A stretch of 62,311 bases of DNA, taken from Chitinophagaceae bacterium (GTDB lineage: Bacteria; Bacteroidota; Bacteroidia; Chitinophagales; Chitinophagaceae). The translations under genes and the position numbers were made by a program. The DNA lies in the NCBI GenBank assembly GCA_019747705.1, contig JAIEQM010000023.1, positions 1 to 62,311 of the forward strand. The letters are read 5' to 3'. Positions 24,465-33,952 of this stretch are shown in pieces. Positions within the stretch are counted from its first letter, which is position 1, and each line of letters starts with the position of its first letter. The notes below the pieces were generated by a model. The model was not told where the DNA came from, ran no database searches, and saw only the letters and a list, made by a program, of their open reading frames with translations.

Positions 24465-25511
24465 TTATTTACGCCCGGGTCGTATTACAATTCCAATACC
24501 TGCAATAAAAACCGGGTCATCAAAACGGATGTTGAGATAATCCCTTCCAAGATAAGTAAGTGCCATTAAACCAAGCTCATTATCCGTATTAAAGAAATAG
24601 CAGAAATAATTATACCAGCCCAGCCGGTATTTACTGCTGTAAGGATAGAGGGAAACATTATCCAGGATGTAATTCATTTCTGTCCGGTAATAGATCATCC
24701 ATTTTTTGGGCGATGGATTATTATAACTTTCAATGCCAGATTTATTTTTGAAAACACGCTTCCTGTCTTGCGGATGGCGTATCCACTGATAATTCAGCAG
24801 CAACCTGCTTCTGCCATAAAAGTTTTTTAACTCATCGCTTAACACTAATGGGCCGCCAATATTGATTTCTCTCTGAAAGCCGGCGCCTGCTGTATATAAA
24901 TTGTCTTTTGCACTTCGCTTGGTTCTTTGAATAAGCAGGCGGAAATAATTGGCGCTGAAGTCGCCACTTCTGTAATTATTCCGTAACGGCGCTGTTGATA
25001 AAAAAAAGTTATCAGCCTGGCCATTTGAATAATGATGCACCTGTGCAGTGAGCCATGCAACAGCTTTTGCTGTATTACTGAAACGTTCAACCGGGTGCAG
25101 CAAATAATCCCAGCCCAAACCAAAGCGGTTATTGTTGGGCAGCAGCGGACTGGATGAATCTCTTGTCATTCTTGTGGTAATACCTGCATCAAACGTAAAA
25201 CGGTTGCGCTGCCACCATTGGCGGTGATGTTCATTCCACCGGGCAATTACAAAGCGGTGCATAATGTTTCCTTCCAGCCAGAAACCTTTTTTTCCTTCGC
25301 CTTCTTTTAAAGGGATATTTCTTTTTGGTAAAGGAGCAACCTGCGGCAGGGGGCTGATAAACAAAACAGGATCATGCAGCTTTAAGAGATCATTATATAA
25401 ATCAACACCAGTGGTTTTAATTTGAAAGCTATCTGCCCAAATATGTTTTTGTGCATTTGATAAAAAGTGCAGTAACAGTACAAAAGCAGCAGTTGTAAAA
25501 AACTTTTGCAT
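24465..25511 (-). CDS. Exported protein, probable outer-membrane beta-barrel
   Basis: A 348-residue protein with a signal peptide (MQKFFTTAAFVLLLHFLSNAQ). The body has many short amphipathic strands with aromatic girdle residues (NRFTFDAGITTRMTR, YFRLLIQRTKR, SRLLLNYQWIR, GLMALTYLGRDYLNIRF), and the C-terminal stretch could close a barrel. The family is not recognised. It lies 24 bp downstream of the M19 peptidase gene on the same strand, so the two are probably co-transcribed. Confidence 0.7.
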   Translation of the reverse strand: MQKFFTTAAFVLLLHFLSNAQKHIWADSFQIKTTGVDLYNDLLKLHDPVLFISPLPQVAPLPKRNIPLKEGEGKKGFWLEGNIMHRFVIARWNEHHRQWWQRNRFTFDAGITTRMTRDSSSPLLPNNNRFGLGWDYLLHPVERFSNTAKAVAWLTAQVHHYSNGQADNFFLSTAPLRNNYRSGDFSANYFRLLIQRTKRSAKDNLYTAGAGFQREINIGGPLVLSDELKNFYGRSRLLLNYQWIRHPQDRKRVFKNKSGIESYNNPSPKKWMIYYRTEMNYILDNVSLYPYSSKYRLGWYNYFCYFFNTDNELGLMALTYLGRDYLNIRFDDPVFIAGIGIVIRPGRK

Positions 25512-25535
25512 GGTGTTTTATTTAAAGTGATATGA

Positions 25536-27095
25536 TCACAGATGTTTCTTAACAAAATTCACCCCATTATGATAAAATACTAAATCCAGCAGCTCTTCCA
25601 GATCAATTTCGTTTTTGGCAAACGTGGTATCCTGCCAGAATAAGTTGTCATCACAAATGCTGCGGATAGTGTCTTTAAAATCTTCAAACTGTGTGGCATC
25701 TTTGCAAGAGTCAATGGCATTGATGAGTCCGTCAAAATCAGAGCCAATGCAAATCATTGTTTTTACTTTATTATATGGGATGCCATTCTTTTTGGCCACG
25801 ATTAAAATATGAATGATGTGGTTCATAAAATAATGGGCATGTGCCATTTCTGAAATTGGTTCCTGGTTCAACGCATCATCGCCATTTAATGTGTTTTCAG
25901 CTTTTTCATTTACCGGCAATGCCCGGGGATTGTCAGTTCCAAAAAATGCTTTTGTTTCATGACGGCTGATAAATTCATTATCATAAGGATAAACATTCCA
26001 TCTGTAAGCCACATGTTCAGTTGGGTAGCCCAGTATTCTTTGATCCAGTGAAATACCAATCAATCCATCGCTTTCCAGTATTTGCACAATGTCTTCATCA
26101 TATAAATTAATACTGGTCATGTTAAATGCTGAGAAGGGTACATGACCGAGTTTTTTAAGATGATTGATTTCCCACACTTCACCTTTATCCGTTACTTCAT
26201 CACGAAAATAATTGAGCCGCTCCTGCATACTGATGCCTGTGAGCCCGGCATGTGTGCAAATGATGGGTTGTGTATAATTTTTTTGTGAACGGATTGAATA
26301 AAATTTGGTTCTTGAAATGAGCCCGAGGTGTTTAATATCAATCAAAATATTTTTGGAGTGGATATGATCAATTACTTCAACGCCCCTGTCAGATATACTG
26401 TCTTTCTTCGGAAAAAAATATCCTTCATTTAAAAACTGCATACCGCTGGCATGGTTGGCAAAAGGCATGGATTGAAGATGGGTGATATTTACAGCAAAAA
26501 TTTTATTGGCATCTGTAAAGCTGTTGAAGTTTTGATAGAACTCATCAAATGCATTGATACTGTCAGGGTTATTAAAAAAACAATGCAATCCTTCCACAAT
26601 TAAAACACCATGAATGGTATTGGTAGCTGCTTCATTAAATTCACTTCCATGATTGATGATTTTAAATTGTGCATTAGCAGGCAAATCAGTTGCATCTGCA
26701 GGTGGCAATAAATTATCTTTTAGTGATTGCAATTCTGCAGTCATCCATTTAAAATAATGATCACCCTGCTGAATAACTTTGAGTTTGGTTGTATTGAGTA
26801 AATCTAATTTGCCGTCGCTCACCATTTTACGTTCCAGCAGGCCACGGCCGATATTGCTTTCCGGTGCATGTAATATTAATCCAATCAAATTAACACGGCC
26901 GCACATTTGGGAAAGATTGCTTTGTGAATTCAGCACTTCATTCACCAGCTTATTAATGCTGATTTTTATTTCGTTGCCGAAAATCTTTCCCACTTTGTAC
27001 TTTACATCAAGGTAAACCCAGGGAGAAGGTTCTTCGCCTTTTTTTACAAATCTTGGTTTTAATGTGGGGTGGCAATGAAAATCAAATACTGGCAT
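25536..27095 (-). CDS. Peptidase M19 (renal/membrane dipeptidase) family protein
   Basis: A 519-residue metal-dependent hydrolase of the amidohydrolase superfamily, M19 branch, which cleaves dipeptides (often with a D-residue) in characterised members. Metal-site motifs in order are FDFHCHPTLK (H7, H9), LIVEGLHCFF (the bridging Glu), ILIDIKHLG, IICTHAGLTG and ICIGSDFDGLINAID. It is longer than typical M19 enzymes (about 350-400 residues) because of an N-terminal insert between the first histidines and the bridging Glu. No signal peptide is seen, so it is cytoplasmic as predicted. The exact substrate is unknown. Confidence 0.85.
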   Translation of the reverse strand: MPVFDFHCHPTLKPRFVKKGEEPSPWVYLDVKYKVGKIFGNEIKISINKLVNEVLNSQSNLSQMCGRVNLIGLILHAPESNIGRGLLERKMVSDGKLDLLNTTKLKVIQQGDHYFKWMTAELQSLKDNLLPPADATDLPANAQFKIINHGSEFNEAATNTIHGVLIVEGLHCFFNNPDSINAFDEFYQNFNSFTDANKIFAVNITHLQSMPFANHASGMQFLNEGYFFPKKDSISDRGVEVIDHIHSKNILIDIKHLGLISRTKFYSIRSQKNYTQPIICTHAGLTGISMQERLNYFRDEVTDKGEVWEINHLKKLGHVPFSAFNMTSINLYDEDIVQILESDGLIGISLDQRILGYPTEHVAYRWNVYPYDNEFISRHETKAFFGTDNPRALPVNEKAENTLNGDDALNQEPISEMAHAHYFMNHIIHILIVAKKNGIPYNKVKTMICIGSDFDGLINAIDSCKDATQFEDFKDTIRSICDDNLFWQDTTFAKNEIDLEELLDLVFYHNGVNFVKKHL

Positions 27096-27174
27096 GGCTT
27101 ATAGGTTCAGGTGTGAAATAAACCTTTAAGGTCTGCAATATTTCAGAATAAAACAATACCCTTTTCCGGGGATA

Positions 27175-27227
27175 AGACCTGTAAGGTTTGCAGCGCTGCC
27201 TTTCCTCCCGGCAAACCTTACAGGTCT
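27175..27227. repeat. 17-bp-arm palindrome, family 2, copy B
   Basis: AGACCTGTAAGGTTTGC (27175-27191) and its perfect complement (27211-27227) around a 19-nt loop. Compared with copy A one base pair in the stem is changed on both sides (A-T to G-C), a compensatory change. It lies just after the 3' end of the pseudouridine synthase gene. Confidence 0.87.
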
Positions 27228-27240
27228 GTTTAAGCGGGGT

Positions 27241-27963
27241 CTATTGCATCCATTTTTCAAACTGCTGCAGCATAGCTTTTAAATCTTTGGAAAGAGGCGC
27301 TTCCAGATGTTGTTTCTTTCCATCTACATCTGTAAATGAAAGTTTCCATGCGTGCAAAGCCAAACGATTGAGCAGCGGACGCTCCTCCTCATCTGCTTTT
27401 GAAAGTTTGAATTTTTTACGTTTAACAGATGAAAGTAAAACAGGAGCTTCACTTCCATACAATTCATCACACACAATGGGGTGACCAATATGTTTCATGT
27501 GTACACGTATCTGGTGTGTGCGGCCTGTATGAATCTGAAACTGCATCCATGAATATTGGCCAAACTCCTGCAACAGTTTATAATCAGTTAAGGATGCTTT
27601 TCCTTTTTGATGTGTGATATAAAAAGAAGTTTTACCCGGGTGTTCCATAATAGGCGCATCAACTGAGCCTTCTTTAGTCATCAATGTGCCATTCACCAGG
27701 CCGGTATATAATTTTTCAACAGTACGTTCTTCAAATTGTTTGGATAAAAATTTATGTGTGTCTTCATCTTTGGCAAAAAGGATTAAACCGCTGGTTGCTT
27801 TATCAAGCCGGTGCACAATGAACACTTTGCCATATTTTTCATTGAGAAAATCTTTAAGCGATGGTTCAGTCTGTTCACGGTCGGGTATTGACAATAGGCC
27901 ACTTGGTTTGTTGAGTGCAATCCAGTGTTCTGTTTCTGCAATGATGTCAATCTTATTCCTCAT
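27241..27963 (-). CDS. RluA-family pseudouridine synthase
   Basis: A 240-residue RNA pseudouridine synthase of the RluA/RluC/RluD family. The catalytic aspartate is in VHRLDKATSGLILFA (about 49-63). The uridine-pocket motifs YTGLVNG and HTGRTHQIRVHMKHIGHPIVCDELYG follow. There is no S4 domain, so it is the short RluA-like form acting on rRNA or tRNA; the target position cannot be given. Its start overlaps the end of the RsuA/RluB-type gene by 11 nt, so the two synthases form an operon. Confidence 0.9.
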   Translation of the reverse strand: MRNKIDIIAETEHWIALNKPSGLLSIPDREQTEPSLKDFLNEKYGKVFIVHRLDKATSGLILFAKDEDTHKFLSKQFEERTVEKLYTGLVNGTLMTKEGSVDAPIMEHPGKTSFYITHQKGKASLTDYKLLQEFGQYSWMQFQIHTGRTHQIRVHMKHIGHPIVCDELYGSEAPVLLSSVKRKKFKLSKADEEERPLLNRLALHAWKLSFTDVDGKKQHLEAPLSKDLKAMLQQFEKWMQ

Positions 27964-28960
27964 CCCTGTTTTTGCCTTGTTTTTCTTCTTTGCTTTTTAC
28001 AAATGATTTGTTGAGAAATTTTAAAAGACGAACTTCTTTTTCATTGAGGTAACGCCATTTACCACGGTCCACATTTTTTTTGGTGAGATTGGCAAAGAGC
28101 ACACGGTCCAGTCCTTTTACATCATAACCAAGAAATTCAAACATACGGCGCACAATACGGTTGCGGCCGCTGTGTATTTCTATGCCGATGATGCGTTTGT
28201 CTTTGGGATCCACAAAACCAACTGCATCCGGCGCAATAAATCCATCTTCAAGAACAAGACCTTTAAGTAATTGATCAAAATCTGTTTTAGTGAGCGGTTT
28301 ATCCAATGTTACTTCATATACTTTTTTTACCTGGAAGCTGGGGTGTGAAAGTTTCTGTGTGAGTTCCCCGTCATTCGTCAATAATAAAACACCGGTTGTA
28401 TTTCTGTCTAATCTTCCCACAGGATAAATGCGTTGTGTGGTTACACCTTTCATCAAATCCATAATGGTTTTTCTTCCCTGCGGATCTTCACTGGTGGTGA
28501 TATAATCTTTGGGTTTATTGAGCAGGATGTACACTAATTCTTTCTGCACATATACACGTTTGCCATTGAACTTCACTTCATCTTTATCCGTTACTTTATG
28601 CCCCGGTTCTGTAATCACAGTTCCGTTTACTTTTACTTTTTCGCTTTTAATTAATTCCACAGCATCCCTGCGGCTGCACACGCCACAATGCGCCAGGAAT
28701 TTATTGAGTGGCATTTCACCACCTGTATTTTCTTTTTTGAAAGTAACGGGCGGAGCCGCCGTTTCTTTTTTGGCAAAAGTAGTTGCGGTTTGTTTTTTAA
28801 GCGGAGTTGATTGCGGACGAAGACTGATTTCTTTTTTCTTCTTCTCTTCAAAATACGCATTCTTTTCAGCTCTTGCTTTCTTCTTTTCCTGGCGGAACTC
28901 TTCTTTTTTTTGAGCGTTGGATTTGTCTTTGCCGAACTTGTTGAAATAACTGTTTGCCAT
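27953..28960 (-). CDS. RsuA/RluB-family 23S/16S rRNA pseudouridine synthase
   Basis: A 335-residue rRNA pseudouridine synthase. Residues 1-80 are a low-complexity Lys/Glu-rich basic extension. An S4 RNA-binding domain follows (MPLNKFLAHCGVCSRRDAVELI, about 82-140), then the catalytic domain with PVGRLDRNTTGVLLLTNDGEL (catalytic Asp) and HSGRNRIVRRMFEFLGYDV. This order and the long charged N-terminus are usual for Bacteroidota RluB-like proteins. It is upstream in an operon with the RluA-family enzyme. Confidence 0.92.
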   Translation of the reverse strand: MANSYFNKFGKDKSNAQKKEEFRQEKKKARAEKNAYFEEKKKKEISLRPQSTPLKKQTATTFAKKETAAPPVTFKKENTGGEMPLNKFLAHCGVCSRRDAVELIKSEKVKVNGTVITEPGHKVTDKDEVKFNGKRVYVQKELVYILLNKPKDYITTSEDPQGRKTIMDLMKGVTTQRIYPVGRLDRNTTGVLLLTNDGELTQKLSHPSFQVKKVYEVTLDKPLTKTDFDQLLKGLVLEDGFIAPDAVGFVDPKDKRIIGIEIHSGRNRIVRRMFEFLGYDVKGLDRVLFANLTKKNVDRGKWRYLNEKEVRLLKFLNKSFVKSKEEKQGKNRDEE

Positions 28961-29068
28961 TTTGTTGTTTGTTTACTGTTTTGCAACAGGATTAAAAATA
29001 GTTCTGAGTTTTGAGTTCTAATTTATTTGAGCGTCGTCATTACTTCATAGCAGTTTAAGAACTAAAAA

Positions 29069-30127
29069 CTAAGAACTTAAAACTTCTTTATTCGCCAATT
29101 GCCCGCAGGCTGCATCAATATCTTTACCTCTGCTTCTTCTCAGCCTTGCATTTACTTTATGTTTTTCAAGATAGTGCATAAAAGCATCTGTAACTTTTTC
29201 CTCAGGTTTTTGGTACGATGCCATGTCAATAGGATTGTATTCGATGATATTGATGAGATCAGCCGGCACCTGTCTGTAAAGTTTAATCAACTCATCTGCA
29301 TCTTTTAATGAATCGTTGAAATCTTTAAACAGGATGTATTCAAATGTAATTTCATTGCCAGTTTTCTTATAAAAATGATTCAATGCTTCAACCAGTGATT
29401 TGATATTGTTGGTATCATTGATGGGCATAATTTCATGTCGCTTCTCATCATTGGCTGCATGTAAACTTAACGCCAGCTTAAACTTTACTTCATCATCACC
29501 GAGTTGTTTAATCTGTTTGGCAACACCTGCAGTTGAAACTGTAATGCGTCTCGGGCTCATACCCAAACCATCAGGAGATGTAATACGTTCAATGCTCTTT
29601 AATACATTTTTATAATTGAGCAGCGGTTCGCCCATGCCCATGAAAACAATGTTGGTGAGTTTTTTTTCATACACCCGTTCACTCTGCTGATTGATGAGCA
29701 CCACTTCATCATAAATTTCATCGTAAGTAAGATTTCTTTTCCGGTCAATATATCCTGTGGCACAAAATTTACAACTGAGTGAGCAGCCTATTTGAGAAGA
29801 TACACAGGCCGTTTTTCGTTCATCCGTTGGTATAAGCACACCTTCCACCAAATGCCCTTCATGTGTACGGAAGCGTGACTTCACTGTTCCATCAGCCGAA
29901 TATTGTGTAGCATCAACGGTAAGTGCAGGAAGTGTAAATGTTTCGCCCAGTTGTTGACGGAGTTCTTTGCTGAGGTTGGTCATATCAGCAAAGCTGTGTG
30001 CATGTTTTTGCCAGAGCCATTCGTACACCTGCTGGGCTCTGAATTTCTTTTCGCCAATGCTTTGAAAGTAATCCGTGATTTCTTCAAGACTTAAGTGGCG
30101 GATGTTTCGCTCGTTCGCTACTTTCAT
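29069..30127 (-). CDS. rlmN: 23S rRNA/tRNA m2A methyltransferase RlmN (radical SAM)
   Basis: A 352-residue dual-specificity enzyme that methylates C2 of A2503 in 23S rRNA and of A37 in some tRNAs. The radical SAM cluster motif is CSLSCKFCATG; also visible are GMGEPLLNY, SLHAANDEKRHEIMPIN, and the C-terminal cysteine that carries the methyl in AACGQLA. ATG 30127 is chosen, although the frame is open about 110 codons further upstream, because MKVANERNIRHLSLEEI is the normal N-terminus and a -7 element lies 4 nt before it. Confidence 0.96.
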   Translation of the reverse strand: MKVANERNIRHLSLEEITDYFQSIGEKKFRAQQVYEWLWQKHAHSFADMTNLSKELRQQLGETFTLPALTVDATQYSADGTVKSRFRTHEGHLVEGVLIPTDERKTACVSSQIGCSLSCKFCATGYIDRKRNLTYDEIYDEVVLINQQSERVYEKKLTNIVFMGMGEPLLNYKNVLKSIERITSPDGLGMSPRRITVSTAGVAKQIKQLGDDEVKFKLALSLHAANDEKRHEIMPINDTNNIKSLVEALNHFYKKTGNEITFEYILFKDFNDSLKDADELIKLYRQVPADLINIIEYNPIDMASYQKPEEKVTDAFMHYLEKHKVNARLRRSRGKDIDAACGQLANKEVLSS

Positions 30128-30131
30128 GGGG

Positions 30132-30139
30132 CAAAGGTA
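30132..30139 (-). promoter_or_regulatory. -7 element TACCTTTG immediately upstream of rlmN
   Basis: Perfect TAnnTTTG on the minus strand, ending 4 nt before the start codon. The surrounding TTTGCCCCATG is the same string seen at rimM. Confidence 0.6.
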
Positions 30140-30191
30140 AGATATTGTGCAAAAGCATCCGAAGTTGTACATTTGATTATAAATTTTGTGA

Positions 30192-30398
30192 ATGAAAATT
30201 CTGTTAGAAATAAAAGATGAAAAAGCGCCGCATCTTGTAGCGCTTCTTAAAGAACTGAAATTTGTAAAAACAACTACTATTACTCCTGCTAAAGCACTTC
30301 TATTGAAGGAAATGAAAGAAGCGATACAGGAATTAAATCTTGTAAAAAAAGGAAAGAAGAAAGCAAACGACGCAGAAAAATTTATCAATGGCTTATAG
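30192..30398 (+). CDS. Antitoxin-like protein, partner of RelE-type toxin
   Basis: A 68-residue charged protein (KILLEIKDEKAPHLVALLKELKFVKTTTI...) with the N-terminal beta-strand and helix typical of small antitoxins placed before RelE/ParE toxins in Bacteroidota. Its stop lies inside the toxin gene (11-nt overlap). I infer that it binds and neutralises the toxin. It is divergent from rlmN by 64 bp. Confidence 0.78.
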   Translation: MKILLEIKDEKAPHLVALLKELKFVKTTTITPAKALLLKEMKEAIQELNLVKKGKKKANDAEKFINGL

Positions 30399-30714
30399 TG
30401 TAAAAACAATTTCTGTATTTGAAAAACAGTATAAACGGTTATACAGAAAATCCCCATCGTTAAAAGCTGAAATTCTTCAATTAATTGAGCAACTGAAAGT
30501 TAATCCCGTTACTGGTACTTCCATCGGTAATCAATGTTATAAGATACGGGTTGCAATAAAATCTAAAGCAAAGGGAAAATCAGGGGGAGCAAGATTGATT
30601 ACACATGTTGTAATAAAAAATGAATTGGTATTCCTTCTTTCAATTTATGATAAATCAGAAAAAGCAGACTTAAGTGTAAGTGAATTAGATGCTTTACTAA
30701 AACTAATTGAGTAA
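30388..30714 (+). CDS. RelE/ParE-family toxin
   Basis: A 108-residue toxin of the RelE fold. Family signature: FEKQYKRLYRKSPSLKAEI, NPVTGTSIGNQCYKIRVAI, SKAKGKSGGARLITHVVI and a C-terminal VFLLSIYDKSEKADLS. RelE members cleave mRNA in the ribosomal A site; ParE members act on gyrase; the GKSGGARLI block favours the RelE side. It appears complete. It ends 1 nt before the thiolase start, so a toxin pair drives, or is read with, a metabolic gene. Confidence 0.86.
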   Translation: MAYSVKTISVFEKQYKRLYRKSPSLKAEILQLIEQLKVNPVTGTSIGNQCYKIRVAIKSKAKGKSGGARLITHVVIKNELVFLLSIYDKSEKADLSVSELDALLKLIE

Positions 30715-30715
30715 T

Positions 30716-31912
30716 ATGAAACCCGTTTACATCATTGATTCCATCCGCACACCCATCGGCAAATACGGCGGCGCTTTAGCATCAGTAAGACCAGACGACT
30801 TGCTGGCACATGTCATCAAAGCCATCATTCAAAGAAACAATTCCATTGATGTCAATGAAATTGAAGATGTAATTGCAGGCGCTGCCAATCAAAGCGGTGA
30901 AGACAACAGGAATGTTGCACGCATGGCCGCATTACTTGCAGGGTTGCCTATAACAGTCGCTGGTACAACCGTAAACCGTTTGTGTGCAAGTGGATTGCAG
31001 GCTGTTATGGATGCATCGAGAGCCATTGCAAATGGAGATGGTGCAATTTATATTGCAAGTGGTGTTGAAAGTATGAGCCGGGCACCGTTTGTAATGCCCA
31101 AACAAACAGATGCATTTGGCCGCAAAGCAGAAATTTTTGATACCACACTCGGCTGGCGTTTCATCAATTCCAAACTTTCTGAATTGTATCATCCCTACAG
31201 CATGGGCGAAACAGCAGAGAATGTGGCAAGGCAATGGCATATCTCCCGTCATGCACAGGATGAATTTGCATTTGAAAGCCAGGAAAAATATTCTGCAGCA
31301 TTGGCTGCTGATAAATGGAAAGATGAAATTATTCCCACTGAAGCTATCAATGGCAAAGGCATCAACATTGTTATGACAGATGAACATCCACGTAAAACAT
31401 CTGTTGAGCAATTAGCAAAACTCAAACCTGCTTTTGCAAAAGAGGGTTCTGTAACAGCTGGCAATTCCAGTGGTATTAATGATGGTGCTGCGGCTATGTT
31501 GCTTGCAAGTGAAGATGCAGTGAAGAAATATAACCTTACTCCTGTTGCTCAAATCAAATCAATGGCCGTTGCAGGTGTTGATCCTTCCATTATGGGTATT
31601 GGCCCTGTGCCTGCAACAAGAAAGGCATTGCAACGTGCAGGATTAACAGTAGCCGATCTGGATTTGATTGAACTCAATGAAGCATTTGCATCGCAAAGTA
31701 TTGCCTGTATTCATGATTTGGGATTGGATTTACAAAAGGTAAACGTCAATGGCGGGGCCATTGCTATCGGGCATCCATTAGGCTGCAGCGGTGTACGTAT
31801 TTCAACAACACTTTTGCATGAGATGAAAAGAAGAAAAAGTAAATACGGGCTGGCCACTATGTGTATTGGAGTGGGACAGGGGGCTGCTGTGATTTATGAA
31901 CTTATTGCGTAA
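30716..31912 (+). CDS. Acetyl-CoA acyltransferase (thiolase)
   Basis: A 398-residue thiolase that condenses or cleaves beta-ketoacyl-CoA. The catalytic residues are all present: nucleophile C90 ([11 protein letters not shown]), H353 ([14 protein letters not shown]) and C383 ([10 protein letters not shown]). The N-terminus [18 protein letters not shown] and the segment [19 protein letters not shown] resemble the PcaF/PaaJ beta-ketoadipyl-CoA type, but acetyl-CoA acetyltransferase is equally possible. ATG 30716 directly follows the toxin stop codon, so translation of the two is probably coupled. Confidence 0.92.
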   Translation: MKPVYIIDSIRTPIGKYGGALASVRPDDLLAHVIKAIIQRNNSIDVNEIEDVIAGAANQSGEDNRNVARMAALLAGLPITVAGTTVNRLCASGLQAVMDASRAIANGDGAIYIASGVESMSRAPFVMPKQTDAFGRKAEIFDTTLGWRFINSKLSELYHPYSMGETAENVARQWHISRHAQDEFAFESQEKYSAALAADKWKDEIIPTEAINGKGINIVMTDEHPRKTSVEQLAKLKPAFAKEGSVTAGNSSGINDGAAAMLLASEDAVKKYNLTPVAQIKSMAVAGVDPSIMGIGPVPATRKALQRAGLTVADLDLIELNEAFASQSIACIHDLGLDLQKVNVNGGAIAIGHPLGCSGVRISTTLLHEMKRRKSKYGLATMCIGVGQGAAVIYELIA

Positions 31913-32000
31913 CACTTTATAAACTGTTAGCGTTACTTTAACAAAACGGTAGCTGGTAAAATATTTATACTACAGAACAATATAAACTCTTAGCAAACTA

Positions 32001-33350
32001 CTACCTGAAAAAACTCATCAACTCTTCCCAAATAAAAGATTGCTGTTCCCCTGTAGCTAATTGTTTAATAAGCAGGGTGCCGGCTTCCAGTTCTTTATTG
32101 CCAATAATGATGATAGTTGGAATTCCTTTCTTTTCCGCATACTTAAACTGTTTGTCAAATTTTGCCTGTTCATGGTACAATTCCGCAGCAATTCCGTTTG
32201 CTCTCAGTTGCTGCATCAGCTCAAATGCTTTTTTGCTTTCTGCTTCACCCATATTAAAGAATAAAACTTTTGTTCCTGTGTGTACATCAGCCGGGAATAA
32301 TTTTAATTCTTCCATTACATCATAAATACGGTCCACACCAAATGAAATACCAACACCAGGAATATTGGGTACGCCAAATAAACCTGTTAAATCATCATAA
32401 CGGCCGCCGCCGCCGATGCTGCCCATTTGTACATTGTTTGCTTTTACTTCAAAAATAATTCCGGTGTAATAGTTGAGGCCACGGGCGAGAGTGAAATCGA
32501 TTACGATTTTAGATTGAATAATATATTCAATTTCTTCAATTCCTTTTTTGCCATTTTCATTTTTGCCGAGTAATGTTTTGATGGCAGAAAGTTTTTCATC
32601 ATTAGTTCCGCTGATGTTGAGGTATTGCTCAATAATATTTATTTGAGATGTTGTCAATCCCCGCTGCTGCAATTCTTCTTTTACTTTATCAATACCAATC
32701 TTATCCAGCTTGTCAATGGCTACAGTAATAGCTGTCACCTTATCAGCACCGCCGCATACCTCAGCAAGTGCGGCTAATATTTTCCGGCTGTTGATTTTTA
32801 TTTCAACATCAATGCCCAGTTTTTCAAACACCGTTGCATAAATAGTTGCCAGCTCCACTTCATTCAGTAATGATTTGCTGCCTACCACATCAGCGTCGCA
32901 CTGGTAAAATTCACGGTAGCGTCCACGCTGCGGCCGGTCTGCACGCCACACCGGTTGTATTTGATAGCGTTTAAACGGCATCACTAATGAATGATGATTC
33001 ATAGCAACGTAGCGTGCAAAAGGAATGGTTAAATCATATTTGAGGGCACGTTCTGTTATAGCTGTTGAGTTTTTCCCCGCAAGTATTTTTTCAAAACCTT
33101 CTTTAATGCTTTGTTCTTTTGCAGGGTTGTCCAAGCCGTTATTGAGAATTTTAAAAATTAGTTTATCGCCTTCTTCACCATACTTGCCCGTCAATGTATC
33201 AAGGTTTTCCATAGCGGGTGTTTCAAGAGGTTCAAACCCATACAATTCAAATACTGTTTTAATGGTATTGAAAATATAATTGCGTTTGCGCACCACTTCA
33301 GCTCCAAAATCTCTTGTGCCCTGCGGTAATGATACATTTACTTTTGCCAT
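32001..33350 (-). CDS. hisS: Histidyl-tRNA synthetase
   Basis: A 449-residue class II synthetase that charges tRNA-His. It has LPQGTRDFGAEVVRK at the start, motif 1 (ETPAMENLDTLTGKYGEEG), motif 2 (VWRADRPQRGRYREFYQCDADVVG), the histidine-specific RGLNYYTGIIFEV and GGGRYDDLTGLFG, motif 3 (GVGISFGVDRI), and a C-terminal anticodon-binding domain from about 360 (KVLFFNMGEAESKKAFEL). Intact and of usual length. Confidence 0.97.
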   Translation of the reverse strand: MAKVNVSLPQGTRDFGAEVVRKRNYIFNTIKTVFELYGFEPLETPAMENLDTLTGKYGEEGDKLIFKILNNGLDNPAKEQSIKEGFEKILAGKNSTAITERALKYDLTIPFARYVAMNHHSLVMPFKRYQIQPVWRADRPQRGRYREFYQCDADVVGSKSLLNEVELATIYATVFEKLGIDVEIKINSRKILAALAEVCGGADKVTAITVAIDKLDKIGIDKVKEELQQRGLTTSQINIIEQYLNISGTNDEKLSAIKTLLGKNENGKKGIEEIEYIIQSKIVIDFTLARGLNYYTGIIFEVKANNVQMGSIGGGGRYDDLTGLFGVPNIPGVGISFGVDRIYDVMEELKLFPADVHTGTKVLFFNMGEAESKKAFELMQQLRANGIAAELYHEQAKFDKQFKYAEKKGIPTIIIIGNKELEAGTLLIKQLATGEQQSFIWEELMSFFR

Positions 33351-33468
33351 TCCTGGAATCTGTTATTAAGTTAAAGGTTATTGCGTATCCTGTTTCAATT
33401 TATACTTTCTCTAAGTTGAAATTGCACATCTGCCATCGTAATTTTATTTCTGCTGCTTATCTCTTACA

Positions 33469-33948
33469 TCATACTTCTTGCCTCATATTTCTTATCCCGT
33501 ACTTCTCTATTACCTTATCGCATGCTTTTTCAAGCATCGCATAAACATCGTGGTATCCGTCTTCTTCACCATACCAGGGGTCGGGTACACTTCTGTTTTG
33601 TCCCGGATAAAGTTCATTGAGCAGCAAATCAATTTTTGTTTCATCAAACAGTTTTCCGCTCATAAGTTTTACATCAGTATAGTTGCTGCTGTCCATTACG
33701 TAAATAAAATCATAATTGAGAAAATCTTCTTTCAAAAAATGCCTTGCCCTTTGCTGGCTGATGTCAACCCCGTTCATCTTAGCTACTTTTATACTTAAAG
33801 GATGCGGCGGGTTACCAATATGCCATGTGCCTGTACCTGCACTTTCAACACTCCACTGCAAACCGGCTTTCCATGCCTTTTGCTGCAAAATACCTTCTGC
33901 CAGCGGACTTCTGCAAATATTTCCCAAACAAACCATGAGTATGCGCAT
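33469..33948 (-). CDS. Low-molecular-weight protein tyrosine phosphatase
   Basis: A 159-residue cytosolic phosphatase of the LMW-PTP family. The P-loop VCLGNICRSPLAEG contains the C(x)5R-S nucleophile, and the general-acid loop is VPDPWYG (DPWYG). Members act on tyrosine kinases of polysaccharide export or on arsenate; no such partner is adjacent. ATG 33948 is chosen because a -7 element lies 4 nt upstream and upstream codons derive from a repeat. Confidence 0.93.
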   Translation of the reverse strand: MRILMVCLGNICRSPLAEGILQQKAWKAGLQWSVESAGTGTWHIGNPPHPLSIKVAKMNGVDISQQRARHFLKEDFLNYDFIYVMDSSNYTDVKLMSGKLFDETKIDLLLNELYPGQNRSVPDPWYGEEDGYHDVYAMLEKACDKVIEKYGIRNMRQEV

Positions 33949-33952
33949 GCGG

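Noticed and set aside
30128..30457. 110-codon upstream extension of rlmN
   Set aside because: It overlaps the antitoxin gene on the other strand and is Phe/Ser-rich nonsense; the RlmN N-terminus begins at 30127.
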